A DNA stretch of 32,321 bases from a virus, in IMG/VR virus record IMGVR_UViG_3300042091_002609, positions 1-32,321 of that record; one strand, given 5' to 3'. Each line of letters begins with the position of its first letter. Position 1 is the stretch's first letter. The translations under genes were made by a program, and so were the position numbers. Below are positions 7,725 to 13,886 of the stretch, one piece after another. Below the pieces are notes generated by a model, which did no database searches, was not told the DNA's origin, and worked only from the letters and a program-made list of their open reading frames with translations.

Positions 7725-7893
7725 GATCGTGGAACGCACCAGAATGCGTCCTATCGTCGTTACCTCTGGCGACGCATCAATCGTGGACGGTCACGCTCGG
7801 CTGTTGGCCGCGCAGGAACTTGGTTTCAACAACGCACCTGCTGTCATCGTGAACGAGCCGAATCTCCGGACACGCCAAAGGGAAAACTGCTGA
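7681..7893 (+). pseudogene. Short ParB-like fragment between two methyltransferases
   Basis: The frame encodes up to 70 residues and contains only the central part of a ParB-like domain: RPIVVTSGDASIVDGHARLLAAQELG, here read as two adjoining pieces, then APAVIVNEP. The IVDGHARLLAAQELG block matches IIAGHGRLLAARKLG of the upstream gene and IIAGHARLAAARKLG of the downstream gene. The helices that follow in a full domain are missing and the end (LRTRQRENC) is unrelated. The start could be 7681, 7702 or 7744. It may be a remnant of a third ParB-methyltransferase, or a small expressed ParB-like protein; intactness of the open frame leaves both open. Confidence 0.55.
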
Positions 7894-7894
7894 G

Positions 7895-9160
7895 ATGCTG
7901 GACATTATTGATCGCCTGCGCAATCTCCAGATCCAAATCTGGCCGGTGGACCGCCTGCTTCCGTACGTCCGGAACGCGAGGACCCATACCGATGAGCAGG
8001 TAGCCCAGGTCGCCGCGAGCATGCGGCAGTTTGGCTGGACCAATCCGATCCTCGTCGGCAGCGACAACATCATCATTGCGGGCCACGCCCGCCTGGCGGC
8101 TGCGCGAAAGCTCGGTCTTGCCGAGGTTCCGGTCATCGTTCTCGATCATCTTAGCGAGGCGGATCGGCGCGCACTCGTGCTGGCCGACAACAAGATTGCC
8201 ACCAATGCCGGCTGGGATGACGAGATGCTTCGCGTCGAATTGGAGTCGCTGAAGGCCGCCGACTACGACCTGGAACTGGTGGGATTCAGCCGCGAGGAAC
8301 TCGACGCGATCCTTGTCGATCCCGAACAAACAAACGCGGGCCAGAGCGAGGACGATGCGGCACCGGAGGCCCAGGAGACTGCGGTCACGGTTGCCGGCGA
8401 TGTGTGGGTGATGGGCGACCACCGCCTGCTCTGCGGTGATGCAACCATGCTCGCGGACGTGGAGAAGGTCATGGCCGGCGGGCTGGCAGACATGACCTTT
8501 ACCGACCCTCCATATGGGGTAGCGTACGAAGGGAAGACGGCAAGGAAGCTCAAGATCCAGAACGACAAGCTGGGCGGGAAGTTCTATGATTTCCTGCGCG
8601 ACGCGTCGACTAACATGCTGGCGGTCTGCAAGGGCGCCATCTACATCTGCATGTCCTCGTCGGAGTTGCACACGCTCTACCAGGCGTTCGCCGATGCCGG
8701 CGGGCATTGGTCGACGTTCGTGATCTGGGCCAAGCATCACTTCACTCTGGGACGGTCCGATTACCAGCGTCAGTACGAGCCCATCTTATATGGCTGGCGC
8801 GAGGGCACGGATCATTTCTGGTGTGGTGCCCGCGACCAGGGGGATGTCTGGTTCATCAAGCGTCCGGCCAGCAACCAGGAGCACCCAACGATGAAGCCGG
8901 TCGAGTTGGTCGAGCGTGCGATCCGCAACAGCAGTAAGACGCGCGACACAATCCTCGATCCCTTTGCCGGCAGCGGCACGACCGCGATCGCCTGCGAGAA
9001 GGCCGGACGTCAGGCGCGACTGATTGAGTTGGACCCGAAGTACTGCGACGTGATTTGCAGAAGGTTTACGGACTTCGCTGGCAAGCCAGCCATACTTGAG
9101 TCCACCGGCGAAACCTTCGATGCTGTCGCCGCATCGAGAGCGGTCGAGGTAACGGCGTGA
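7895..9160 (+). CDS. ParB-like domain fused to DNA methyltransferase (DPPY, probably N6-adenine)
   Basis: Protein of 421 residues with the same architecture as the 6135 gene but clearly diverged. ParB-like part: RLLPYVRNARTHTDEQVAQV (residues 20-39), IIAGHARLAAARKLG (60-74), VLADNKIATNAGW. Methyltransferase part: DPPY (204-207) before DPFAGSGTT (355-363), beta-class order; DPPY is the usual N6-adenine signature. A target-recognition region rich in aromatic residues lies between them. ATG 7895 follows the ParB fragment stop by one base, and the stop overlaps the next GTG, so the genes are read as one unit. Having a TSPPY and a DPPY enzyme side by side suggests two different base modifications on the phage DNA. 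Confidence 0.94.
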   Translation: MLDIIDRLRNLQIQIWPVDRLLPYVRNARTHTDEQVAQVAASMRQFGWTNPILVGSDNIIIAGHARLAAARKLGLAEVPVIVLDHLSEADRRALVLADNKIATNAGWDDEMLRVELESLKAADYDLELVGFSREELDAILVDPEQTNAGQSEDDAAPEAQETAVTVAGDVWVMGDHRLLCGDATMLADVEKVMAGGLADMTFTDPPYGVAYEGKTARKLKIQNDKLGGKFYDFLRDASTNMLAVCKGAIYICMSSSELHTLYQAFADAGGHWSTFVIWAKHHFTLGRSDYQRQYEPILYGWREGTDHFWCGARDQGDVWFIKRPASNQEHPTMKPVELVERAIRNSSKTRDTILDPFAGSGTTAIACEKAGRQARLIELDPKYCDVICRRFTDFAGKPAILESTGETFDAVAASRAVEVTA

Positions 9161-9702
9161 AGCGATGTTGCCTTTGCACCCAGGTTCTCCCGGCGATCAG
9201 CTTTTACCAAAAGAAATCCGGGCAGCTTTCGGCGCGGTGCAGGACTTGTCACGGTCTCGGTAATCGCACATGCATCGTGTGCGGCACGTCTTTTGTTGGA
9301 AGCACAAACGCGAAGCTCTGCTCTGACCAGTGCAGGACGGTTCATCGCCCGCAGACATTTCTGGAGTGTCGCCATTGTGGACGCACGTTTGGCCCGGTCG
9401 ATCATCTCTCGCGAGTATATTGTTCGCGGCTGTGCAAGCACGCGGCAATGGCCACCGGAAGGCGGGTAATGCATTGCGGGACGGTGTTGGCGCGACGTGC
9501 CCAGCGCCGGATCGCATATTTGTTGGCCGTGGGCAAGATGCAGCGGTTATCGAATTGCGCTGAGTGCGGCGCAACCGCCTACACCGAAGCAGCGCACTTC
9601 GATTACGAGCGGCCCGAGGAAGTGCGGTGGCTCTGTCGGTCCTGCCATAGGCGCTGGGATCAGGCCGATCCGAAAGGTGGCACAGAGCGCTTGGCGGCCT
9701 GA
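9157..9702 (+). CDS. Multi-zinc-finger / HNH-like protein
   Basis: Product of 181 residues from a GTG start overlapping the previous stop (GTGA). Cysteine pairs appear in order: CCLC (residues 4-7), CRTC (28-31), CIVC (39-42), CSDQC (55-59), CRHC (71-74), C-x3-C near 89-93, then a C-terminal unit CAECG, EAAHFDY, WLCRSCHRRWD. The last unit is like the HNH-type zinc-binding module found in many phage proteins, where an AHH or AH-x-DY motif sits between two cysteine pairs. Only one His is present where nuclease versions often have two, so catalysis is uncertain and DNA or RNA binding is as likely. It closes the methyltransferase operon. Confidence 0.75.
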   Translation: MKRCCLCTQVLPAISFYQKKSGQLSARCRTCHGLGNRTCIVCGTSFVGSTNAKLCSDQCRTVHRPQTFLECRHCGRTFGPVDHLSRVYCSRLCKHAAMATGRRVMHCGTVLARRAQRRIAYLLAVGKMQRLSNCAECGATAYTEAAHFDYERPEEVRWLCRSCHRRWDQADPKGGTERLAA

Positions 9703-9710
9703 AACGAGAA

Positions 9711-9734
9711 CCGCCGCCCGTTTCCAGGCGGCGG
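9711..9734. terminator. Hairpin between convergent genes
   Basis: CCGCCGCC (9711-9718) and GGCGGCGG (9727-9734) form a perfect 8-bp stem with an 8-base loop. It lies in the 55-base gap between the + strand zinc protein (stop 9702) and the - strand DUF3489 gene (stop 9758), the expected place for a bidirectional terminator. There is no T run on either side, so the mechanism is uncertain. Confidence 0.6.
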
Positions 9735-9757
9735 GGAACCTCGCGATTGGCATCGTC

Positions 9758-10393
9758 CTACTTCTTGATCGCGTAGCAGCGCGCACCGTCGGCGTTCTTG
9801 GTGCTCTCGACCGTCAGGCCCATCTTCTTGGTCAGTGTGCCGGACACGAGGCCCCGGACGGTGTGGTTCTGCCAGTTGGTGGCTTTGGCAATCTCCTCCA
9901 GGGTTGCGCCGCCCTTGCGGCGCAGCATGTCGATGACGATGGCCTTCTTCGAGAATTCGCGCGGTACGGGCGCGCTGTCGGCTTTCTTCGTGCCCTTCGC
10001 AGCCTTGCTCGCCTTGGTCGGCGTGGGCGCGCCCTTGGCGGCTTTCCGCGCACCCTTGGGCGTCTTGGCGGCGACTGCGGCTTTGGCGGGTGCCGTCGCT
10101 GCGGCGGGTTCGGTCGTGGCTTCGGCGGCGCCGTCCAGCTTTTGGATGGCCTTCCAGATTCGGGCGATCGCCGTCTTGCGGTTCGTGAACTTTTTCACCG
10201 GCTTGAGATCCGCGCCAAAACCGGCGACTCCGGCGAAGCTGTTCCAAACGCTGACCGGGCGATCCGCCGGCCAGTTGGTGGCGAGCGTGGCGAGTTCCTT
10301 TTCGCTGGTGAAACGTTCCTGGCCTTCCGGGATCTTTTCGGCGGCGGGGTATGTGGTGATGTTATTATCTGCGTCGATTGCAAAAAACGTCAT
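9758..10393 (-). CDS. DUF3489 domain protein
   Basis: Protein of 211 residues. Residues 1-85 form an ordered N-terminal part (FAIDADNNITTYPAAEKIPE, later VKKFTNRKTAIARIWKAIQKL). Residues about 90-145 are an Ala/Lys-rich linker (AAKTPKGARKAAKG, KASKAAKGTKKA) that looks like histone H1 or a nucleoid-binding tail. The C-terminus, from EFSKKAIVIDMLRRKGGATL to the end, has a winged-helix pattern (LEEIAKATNWQNHTVRGLVSG) typical of DUF3489. GGAG lies 10-13 bases before the ATG. A DNA-binding or regulatory role is likely but not proven. It runs against the structural genes and so probably has its own promoter in the 10593-10696 gap, shared with the 60-aa gene upstream. Confidence 0.85.
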   Translation of the reverse strand: MTFFAIDADNNITTYPAAEKIPEGQERFTSEKELATLATNWPADRPVSVWNSFAGVAGFGADLKPVKKFTNRKTAIARIWKAIQKLDGAAEATTEPAAATAPAKAAVAAKTPKGARKAAKGAPTPTKASKAAKGTKKADSAPVPREFSKKAIVIDMLRRKGGATLEEIAKATNWQNHTVRGLVSGTLTKKMGLTVESTKNADGARCYAIKK

Positions 10394-10409
10394 TGTAGTG
10401 GTCTCCTCT

Positions 10410-10592
10410 CTACTGCTCGTTCACGAGGCGGCGCAGCCGAGCCGCCGATCGGATGCGAATCTCGCGTCCGGTTGCCAGATTGGTTCCGCGCCAGCCGCCG
10501 TAGGGCGACTCGCCGGTGATGCGAACCTTGGCCAGCACACCGCTAACCTTGGCGATGTACGTCGATCCGACCTGTATGTCGGCCTTTTTCAT
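10410..10592 (-). CDS. Small basic protein, first gene of a - strand pair
   Basis: Product of 60 residues from ATG 10592, preceded by GAGGTG four bases upstream as ribosome binding site. Sequence pattern: KKADIQVGSTYIAKVSGVLAK, VRITGESPYGGWRGTNLATG, then a basic end REIRIRSAARLRRLVNEQ. The strand-rich layout suggests a small beta-barrel (SH3- or KOW-like), as in short phage and DUF3489-associated proteins. A longer reading frame reaching 10727 exists, but the internal ATG has the clear ribosome binding site and the right length. It precedes the DUF3489 gene by 16 bases and is probably cotranscribed with it. Confidence 0.75.
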   Translation of the reverse strand: MKKADIQVGSTYIAKVSGVLAKVRITGESPYGGWRGTNLATGREIRIRSAARLRRLVNEQ

Positions 10593-10606
10593 GGCACCTC
10601 GATTCA

Positions 10607-10623
10607 TCACTCTGTTCGAGTGA
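10607..10623. promoter_or_regulatory. Palindromic operator candidate in divergent gap
   Basis: TCACTC-TGTTC-GAGTGA is a perfect 6-bp inverted repeat with a 5-base centre. It sits 15 bases before the - strand start at 10592 and 74 bases before the + strand gpW start. A dimeric regulator controlling the accessory pair is the simplest reading. Confidence 0.4.
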
Positions 10624-10696
10624 AAGCTCAAGGGGAATGTGCGCACTCCGCGCCAAAAACTAATCGAGAACCCGATGGAAAGGCGAACCGGGCGGC

Positions 10697-10951
10697 ATGG
10701 CGCTGACGCTTCAGCAGTTGCAGGCAAACCTCGACGCCGTTAATCAGGCCATTGGTAGCCCCACGTTGAAAGCGCGGTTTCCCGATGGCCGGGAAGTGAC
10801 GTACCGCTCCGTCGACGAACTGCGCAAAGCGAAGGCCGAGATCGAAGAGGACATCCGCGAACTCAGTGGCCAGACCGGCAGCCGCGTGCGGTTCGCGCAG
10901 CATAAACGTGGCGACGGCCCCACAGGGCCGACTCTTTACGACAGGTGGTGA
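10697..10951 (+). CDS. Head-tail joining protein, gpW-like
   Basis: Product of 84 residues, close to the usual 65-90 of the family. It begins MALTLQQLQANLDAVNQAIG, then TLKARFPDGREVTYRSVDE and a second helix LRKAKAEIEEDIRELSG. This helix - beta hairpin - helix layout is that of lambda gpW, the joiner that binds the portal and makes the connector ready for the tail. It leads the head module, as W does in lambda (W, B, C...). The stop is followed by the next start within six bases. Confidence 0.85.
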   Translation: MALTLQQLQANLDAVNQAIGSPTLKARFPDGREVTYRSVDELRKAKAEIEEDIRELSGQTGSRVRFAQHKRGDGPTGPTLYDRW

Positions 10952-10956
10952 GGGAC

Positions 10957-11247
10957 ATGGTGCACTGCGAGCATTGCGAGAGCCTGGCAGTTGAGGTTCG
11001 TGAGACGCGGGCGTCCTTGGAGAAGCTGATCGTGGAAATCACGACGTCGCACACCATTTTGGAGGGCATGCAGAAGACGCTCCTCGGCAACGGCCAGCCG
11101 GGGAAGTGCGCACTCCACGGCGAACGCCTCGCGCGCCTGGAGCGGTGGCGGTCCTGGCTTGCTGGTGCGCTTGCCGTCATCGGCCTGCTGTGGGGCGGCA
11201 CTGTCACGGTGCTCGCTGCGGTGTTGGCCGAAAGGATGAAGAAATGA
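10957..11247 (+). CDS. Small coiled-coil membrane protein
   Basis: I take ATG 10957, which has GGTGAGGG in front of it, over the GTG at 10945; the product is 96 residues. It has an N-terminal CEHC pair, a helical region (VRETRASLEKLIVEITTSH), a basic segment (ERLARLERWRSWL) and one membrane segment, AGALAVIGLLWGGTVTVLAA, near the C-terminus, ending in AERMKK. The coiled coil plus single C-terminal TM layout resembles XhlA-like or Rz-like accessory membrane proteins, but in this position between gpW and the portal a role in lysis is only a guess. It overlaps the next gene by ATGA. Confidence 0.65.
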   Translation: MVHCEHCESLAVEVRETRASLEKLIVEITTSHTILEGMQKTLLGNGQPGKCALHGERLARLERWRSWLAGALAVIGLLWGGTVTVLAAVLAERMKK

Positions 11248-11402
11248 GTGTGGCGGAGATCGCGGAGACGCTTGAGCCGGTGTCGCGGAAGAGCGCAGCT
11301 GCCGACAATCCGGAAGGATCGTTTAGTGACACGGCTCTTTACAAGATGGCGCGTGAGTTGCGTTTGGCCGCGGGCGACAGGCCCGATGTGGAGTCGATGT
11401 GA
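11244..11402 (+). CDS. Very small protein, unknown
   Basis: Product of 52 residues. The ATG overlaps the stop of the previous gene (ATGA) and its own stop overlaps the next start (GTGA), so it is embedded in a translationally coupled run. Sequence: an acidic helix SVAEIAETLEPVSRK, a loop, then DTALYKMARELRLAAGDRP. No family recognised. The coupling on both sides is the main reason to accept it. Confidence 0.5.
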   Translation: MSVAEIAETLEPVSRKSAAADNPEGSFSDTALYKMARELRLAAGDRPDVESM

Positions 11403-11665
11403 AGATCGTCCGTCGGTCAGTCCGGTTAATGCGCTCCGTGTGGATCGGTGAAGGTCCAAAAAGCCTTCTGGATCTGGCGAAGGAGCCTCGGCCGAAGTCG
11501 ACGCTCCCAACCTCGAAGCTCTACGTTATCGAGACCGACTTTGAAGTATCTCCCGATACCTACAACAACATGCAGGCAATGCTCGATGGGGTGCGGGAAA
11601 AATACGATCTCGACTTCGTGATATTGGAGCCCGGCTTCAAGCTGAAGCGATTCGATGACTACTGA
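11399..11665 (+). CDS. Small protein upstream of portal, unknown
   Basis: Product of 88 residues from a GTG start overlapping the previous stop. It has a basic N-terminus (KIVRRSVRLMRSVW), a linker, then a strand-helix-strand unit KLYVIETDFEVSPDTYNNMQ ... VREKYDLDFVILEPGFK. Its last 11 bases overlap the portal start. The alpha/beta pattern is compact and looks real but I cannot place it in a family. Position suggests an accessory head function. Confidence 0.6.
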   Translation: MKIVRRSVRLMRSVWIGEGPKSLLDLAKEPRPKSTLPTSKLYVIETDFEVSPDTYNNMQAMLDGVREKYDLDFVILEPGFKLKRFDDY

Positions 11666-13364
11666 CTTGATCAGGCGTCCCGTCCCCTTGCTTCGCCGGG
11701 ACTGGAGCGCTCGATCGGCTTCCTCCGGCCGCTATGCCGTGCAACGCGCTGTTGGCGAGATCGTCGATGGCTATCGCCGTCGTCATGCTGAGCGGTTTCG
11801 TTACGAAGGCGCCACCGCCGGCCGACGCGCTTACGGCTGGTACGCCGCATCAACTGACGCCAACGTCGAATTGATGGGCGCACTGATCTGGCTGCGAAAC
11901 CGTAGCCGGGATCTGATCCGCAATAACCCCTATGCGGCGCACGCCGTCGAAGAACTGGCTGGCAACGTAGTGGGAACCGGCATCGTGCCGAAAGCCAAGA
12001 CCGGCGCCACCGCGATTGACCAGATCATCGATAACGAGTGGCCCTACTTTGCCGAGGCCTGCGACGAGCCGCAGCGTCTCGACTTCTATGGCATGCAGAC
12101 ACTGACTGTGCGGACGATGGCCGAAAGCGGCGAGGCGCTCGCACGATTCAGACCGCGCATGGTCGATTCCGGTTTGCGCATTCCGCTACAGCTGCAGATG
12201 CTCGAAGCCGACTTCCTGGACCAGGCCCGTACGATGGGCCTGGTGAACGGCCATGTGATGGAGGGCGTCCAGTTCGATGAGGACGGCCACCGGGTGGCGT
12301 ACTGGCTGTTCAGCTATCACCCGGGTGGCGTGCTGATTCTCAATCCGCGCGGCGGCATCGTGAGCCAGCCAGTGCCGGCGGACCAGATCCTGCACACTTA
12401 TCGGGTGCTGCGTCCGGGCCAGGTGCGCGGCGTGCCGTGGCTCGCGCCGGTGATGATGGCCATCCGCGATCTGGATGACTACTGCGACGCAGAACGGGTT
12501 CGCAAGAAGGTTGAGGCCTGTGTCACGGCATTCGTGACGCAACCGGAAGGCGTCGAGGGGGATCCCGTGGGAATCGCCGGGACGGACCCATCGAGCGGCC
12601 TGGCTGTGGAGACCTTCCAGCCCGGCCAAGTCGAGTACCTGAAGCCCGGACAGGAAATCAAGTTCAATAACCCGCCTCCGGCAGGCGGCTACCGCGAGTA
12701 CAAGATGACCGAGTTGCAGGGGATCATGGCCGGCATCGGCCTGCCCTATGAACTCGGCACTGGCGACATGTCGCAGGTGAACTATTCGTCCTGGCGCGGC
12801 GGCATGTTGGGTTTCCGGAACACGGTTGAAAACTACCGTTGGCTCACACTGATGCCATTATTCTGCATGCCGGTGTGGCGCCGGTTCATCGACGTTCTCA
12901 TCCTGCAGGGCAAGATTTCGCGGGCGGCGGTAAACGATCCGAAGGTCCACCTACGGAGTGTGCAGTGGACGGCGCCGCGGTTTGAGTCCGTGGATCCGGT
13001 CAAAGATGCCGAGGCCGTGTTGAAGGACGTCCGCATGGGCCGGAAGACGTGGTTTGAGGCTGTGTTGGAGAACGGGTACGACCCGACTACGCAGCTTCAG
13101 CAGATTGCGCTCTTCAATAAGCTGGTGGACAAGTTCGAGATCATCCTCGACGTCGATCCGCGTAACGTGACGCTGCGCGGTCAGGAGCAACCCGCGAATA
13201 CCGAGGAGCGCACGCCTTCCAGCAAACCTGTTGGCGGCACCTCCGGCAGCCAGGGCCTTACGTTGTCCGAGGAAGACCTGGCGATGGTGAAAGAACTCCT
13301 GGTAGCTGGCATCACGCGCGAGACAGCGAGTTGGCAGTCCACGACCCGGCTCTACCGGGGTTAA
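11655..13364 (+). CDS. Portal protein (lambda gpB family)
   Basis: Twelve copies of this 569-residue protein would form the ring through which DNA enters and leaves the capsid. Lambda-family landmarks: RSRDLIRNNPYAAHAVEELAG near residue 85, NVVGTGIVPK (about 107-116), LQLQMLEADFLDQ (about 178-190), the ILHTYRVLRPGQVRGVPW stretch, MMAIRDLDDYCDAE, and YSSWRGGMLGFR, which is typical of this family. The C-terminal 60 residues are a flexible Pro/Ser/Gly tail with an acidic end. Length is near the 530-570 usual for gpB. It follows terL and gpW as in lambda, except that 8 kb of accessory DNA has separated it from terL. Confidence 0.95.
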   Translation: MTTDLIRRPVPLLRRDWSARSASSGRYAVQRAVGEIVDGYRRRHAERFRYEGATAGRRAYGWYAASTDANVELMGALIWLRNRSRDLIRNNPYAAHAVEELAGNVVGTGIVPKAKTGATAIDQIIDNEWPYFAEACDEPQRLDFYGMQTLTVRTMAESGEALARFRPRMVDSGLRIPLQLQMLEADFLDQARTMGLVNGHVMEGVQFDEDGHRVAYWLFSYHPGGVLILNPRGGIVSQPVPADQILHTYRVLRPGQVRGVPWLAPVMMAIRDLDDYCDAERVRKKVEACVTAFVTQPEGVEGDPVGIAGTDPSSGLAVETFQPGQVEYLKPGQEIKFNNPPPAGGYREYKMTELQGIMAGIGLPYELGTGDMSQVNYSSWRGGMLGFRNTVENYRWLTLMPLFCMPVWRRFIDVLILQGKISRAAVNDPKVHLRSVQWTAPRFESVDPVKDAEAVLKDVRMGRKTWFEAVLENGYDPTTQLQQIALFNKLVDKFEIILDVDPRNVTLRGQEQPANTEERTPSSKPVGGTSGSQGLTLSEEDLAMVKELLVAGITRETASWQSTTRLYRG

Positions 13365-13392
13365 TTCCATTCCGAGAAAAGAGGGAGAACTC

Positions 13393-13881
13393 ATGAAGGG
13401 AAATCCGGAGGTATTGGCCGGTCTTCAGGAAGCGATCACCATCGAGGCAACCCTGATGCTTCAGTACCTGCTCGACCAGAGGGACCTGAAACGCCTGGGA
13501 GTCGATCTGGCCGATGGCTTCAAACGGCTGCACGAACAGTGTGAGGACCATATGAAGTGCCTCACGAGCCGGCTGTTGTTCCTCGAGGGGGCGCCGACGC
13601 TCAATCCGAAGCCGGCGGCGACGCATGACAGCATCGGCGACATGCTGAACGGCGCGTTTGATGCCGAGCAGGCTGCTGTTGCCCGCTTCGCCGATCTCTG
13701 TAAGCAGTGCTACGAGGCCGGCGACATGTCGAACTTCCACCTCTACCAGCACCTTTCGAAGTGGCACCGCGAGGGCGACGACAAGTTTAAAGGCCATATC
13801 TGTTGGCTCCAGAAACAGCTCTTCCAGTTTAAGAAGCTGGGCGAGAACGACTACATCGCCGTCAACGCGGTGAAGGAATAG
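13393..13881 (+). CDS. Bacterioferritin-like protein with degenerate diiron site
   Basis: A 162-residue four-helix protein that aligns by eye with E. coli bacterioferritin from the first residue (MKGNPEVL against MKGDTKVI), through QY in helix A, FLEG (residues 63-66) and GHICWL (134-139). Ligand positions: E18, H53, E92 and H135 match the terminal ligands E18, H54, E94 and H130 of Bfr. The two bridging carboxylates, E51 and E127, fall on C50 and F132, and the haem ligand M52 falls on E51. It therefore probably cannot run normal ferroxidase chemistry. A good ribosome binding site (GAGGGAG) precedes it, and it lies alone between portal and capsid genes, where lambda has no gene. It may be a capsid-associated or packaged protein; this is inference. 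Confidence 0.85.
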   Translation: MKGNPEVLAGLQEAITIEATLMLQYLLDQRDLKRLGVDLADGFKRLHEQCEDHMKCLTSRLLFLEGAPTLNPKPAATHDSIGDMLNGAFDAEQAAVARFADLCKQCYEAGDMSNFHLYQHLSKWHREGDDKFKGHICWLQKQLFQFKKLGENDYIAVNAVKE

Positions 13882-13886
13882 GGACT

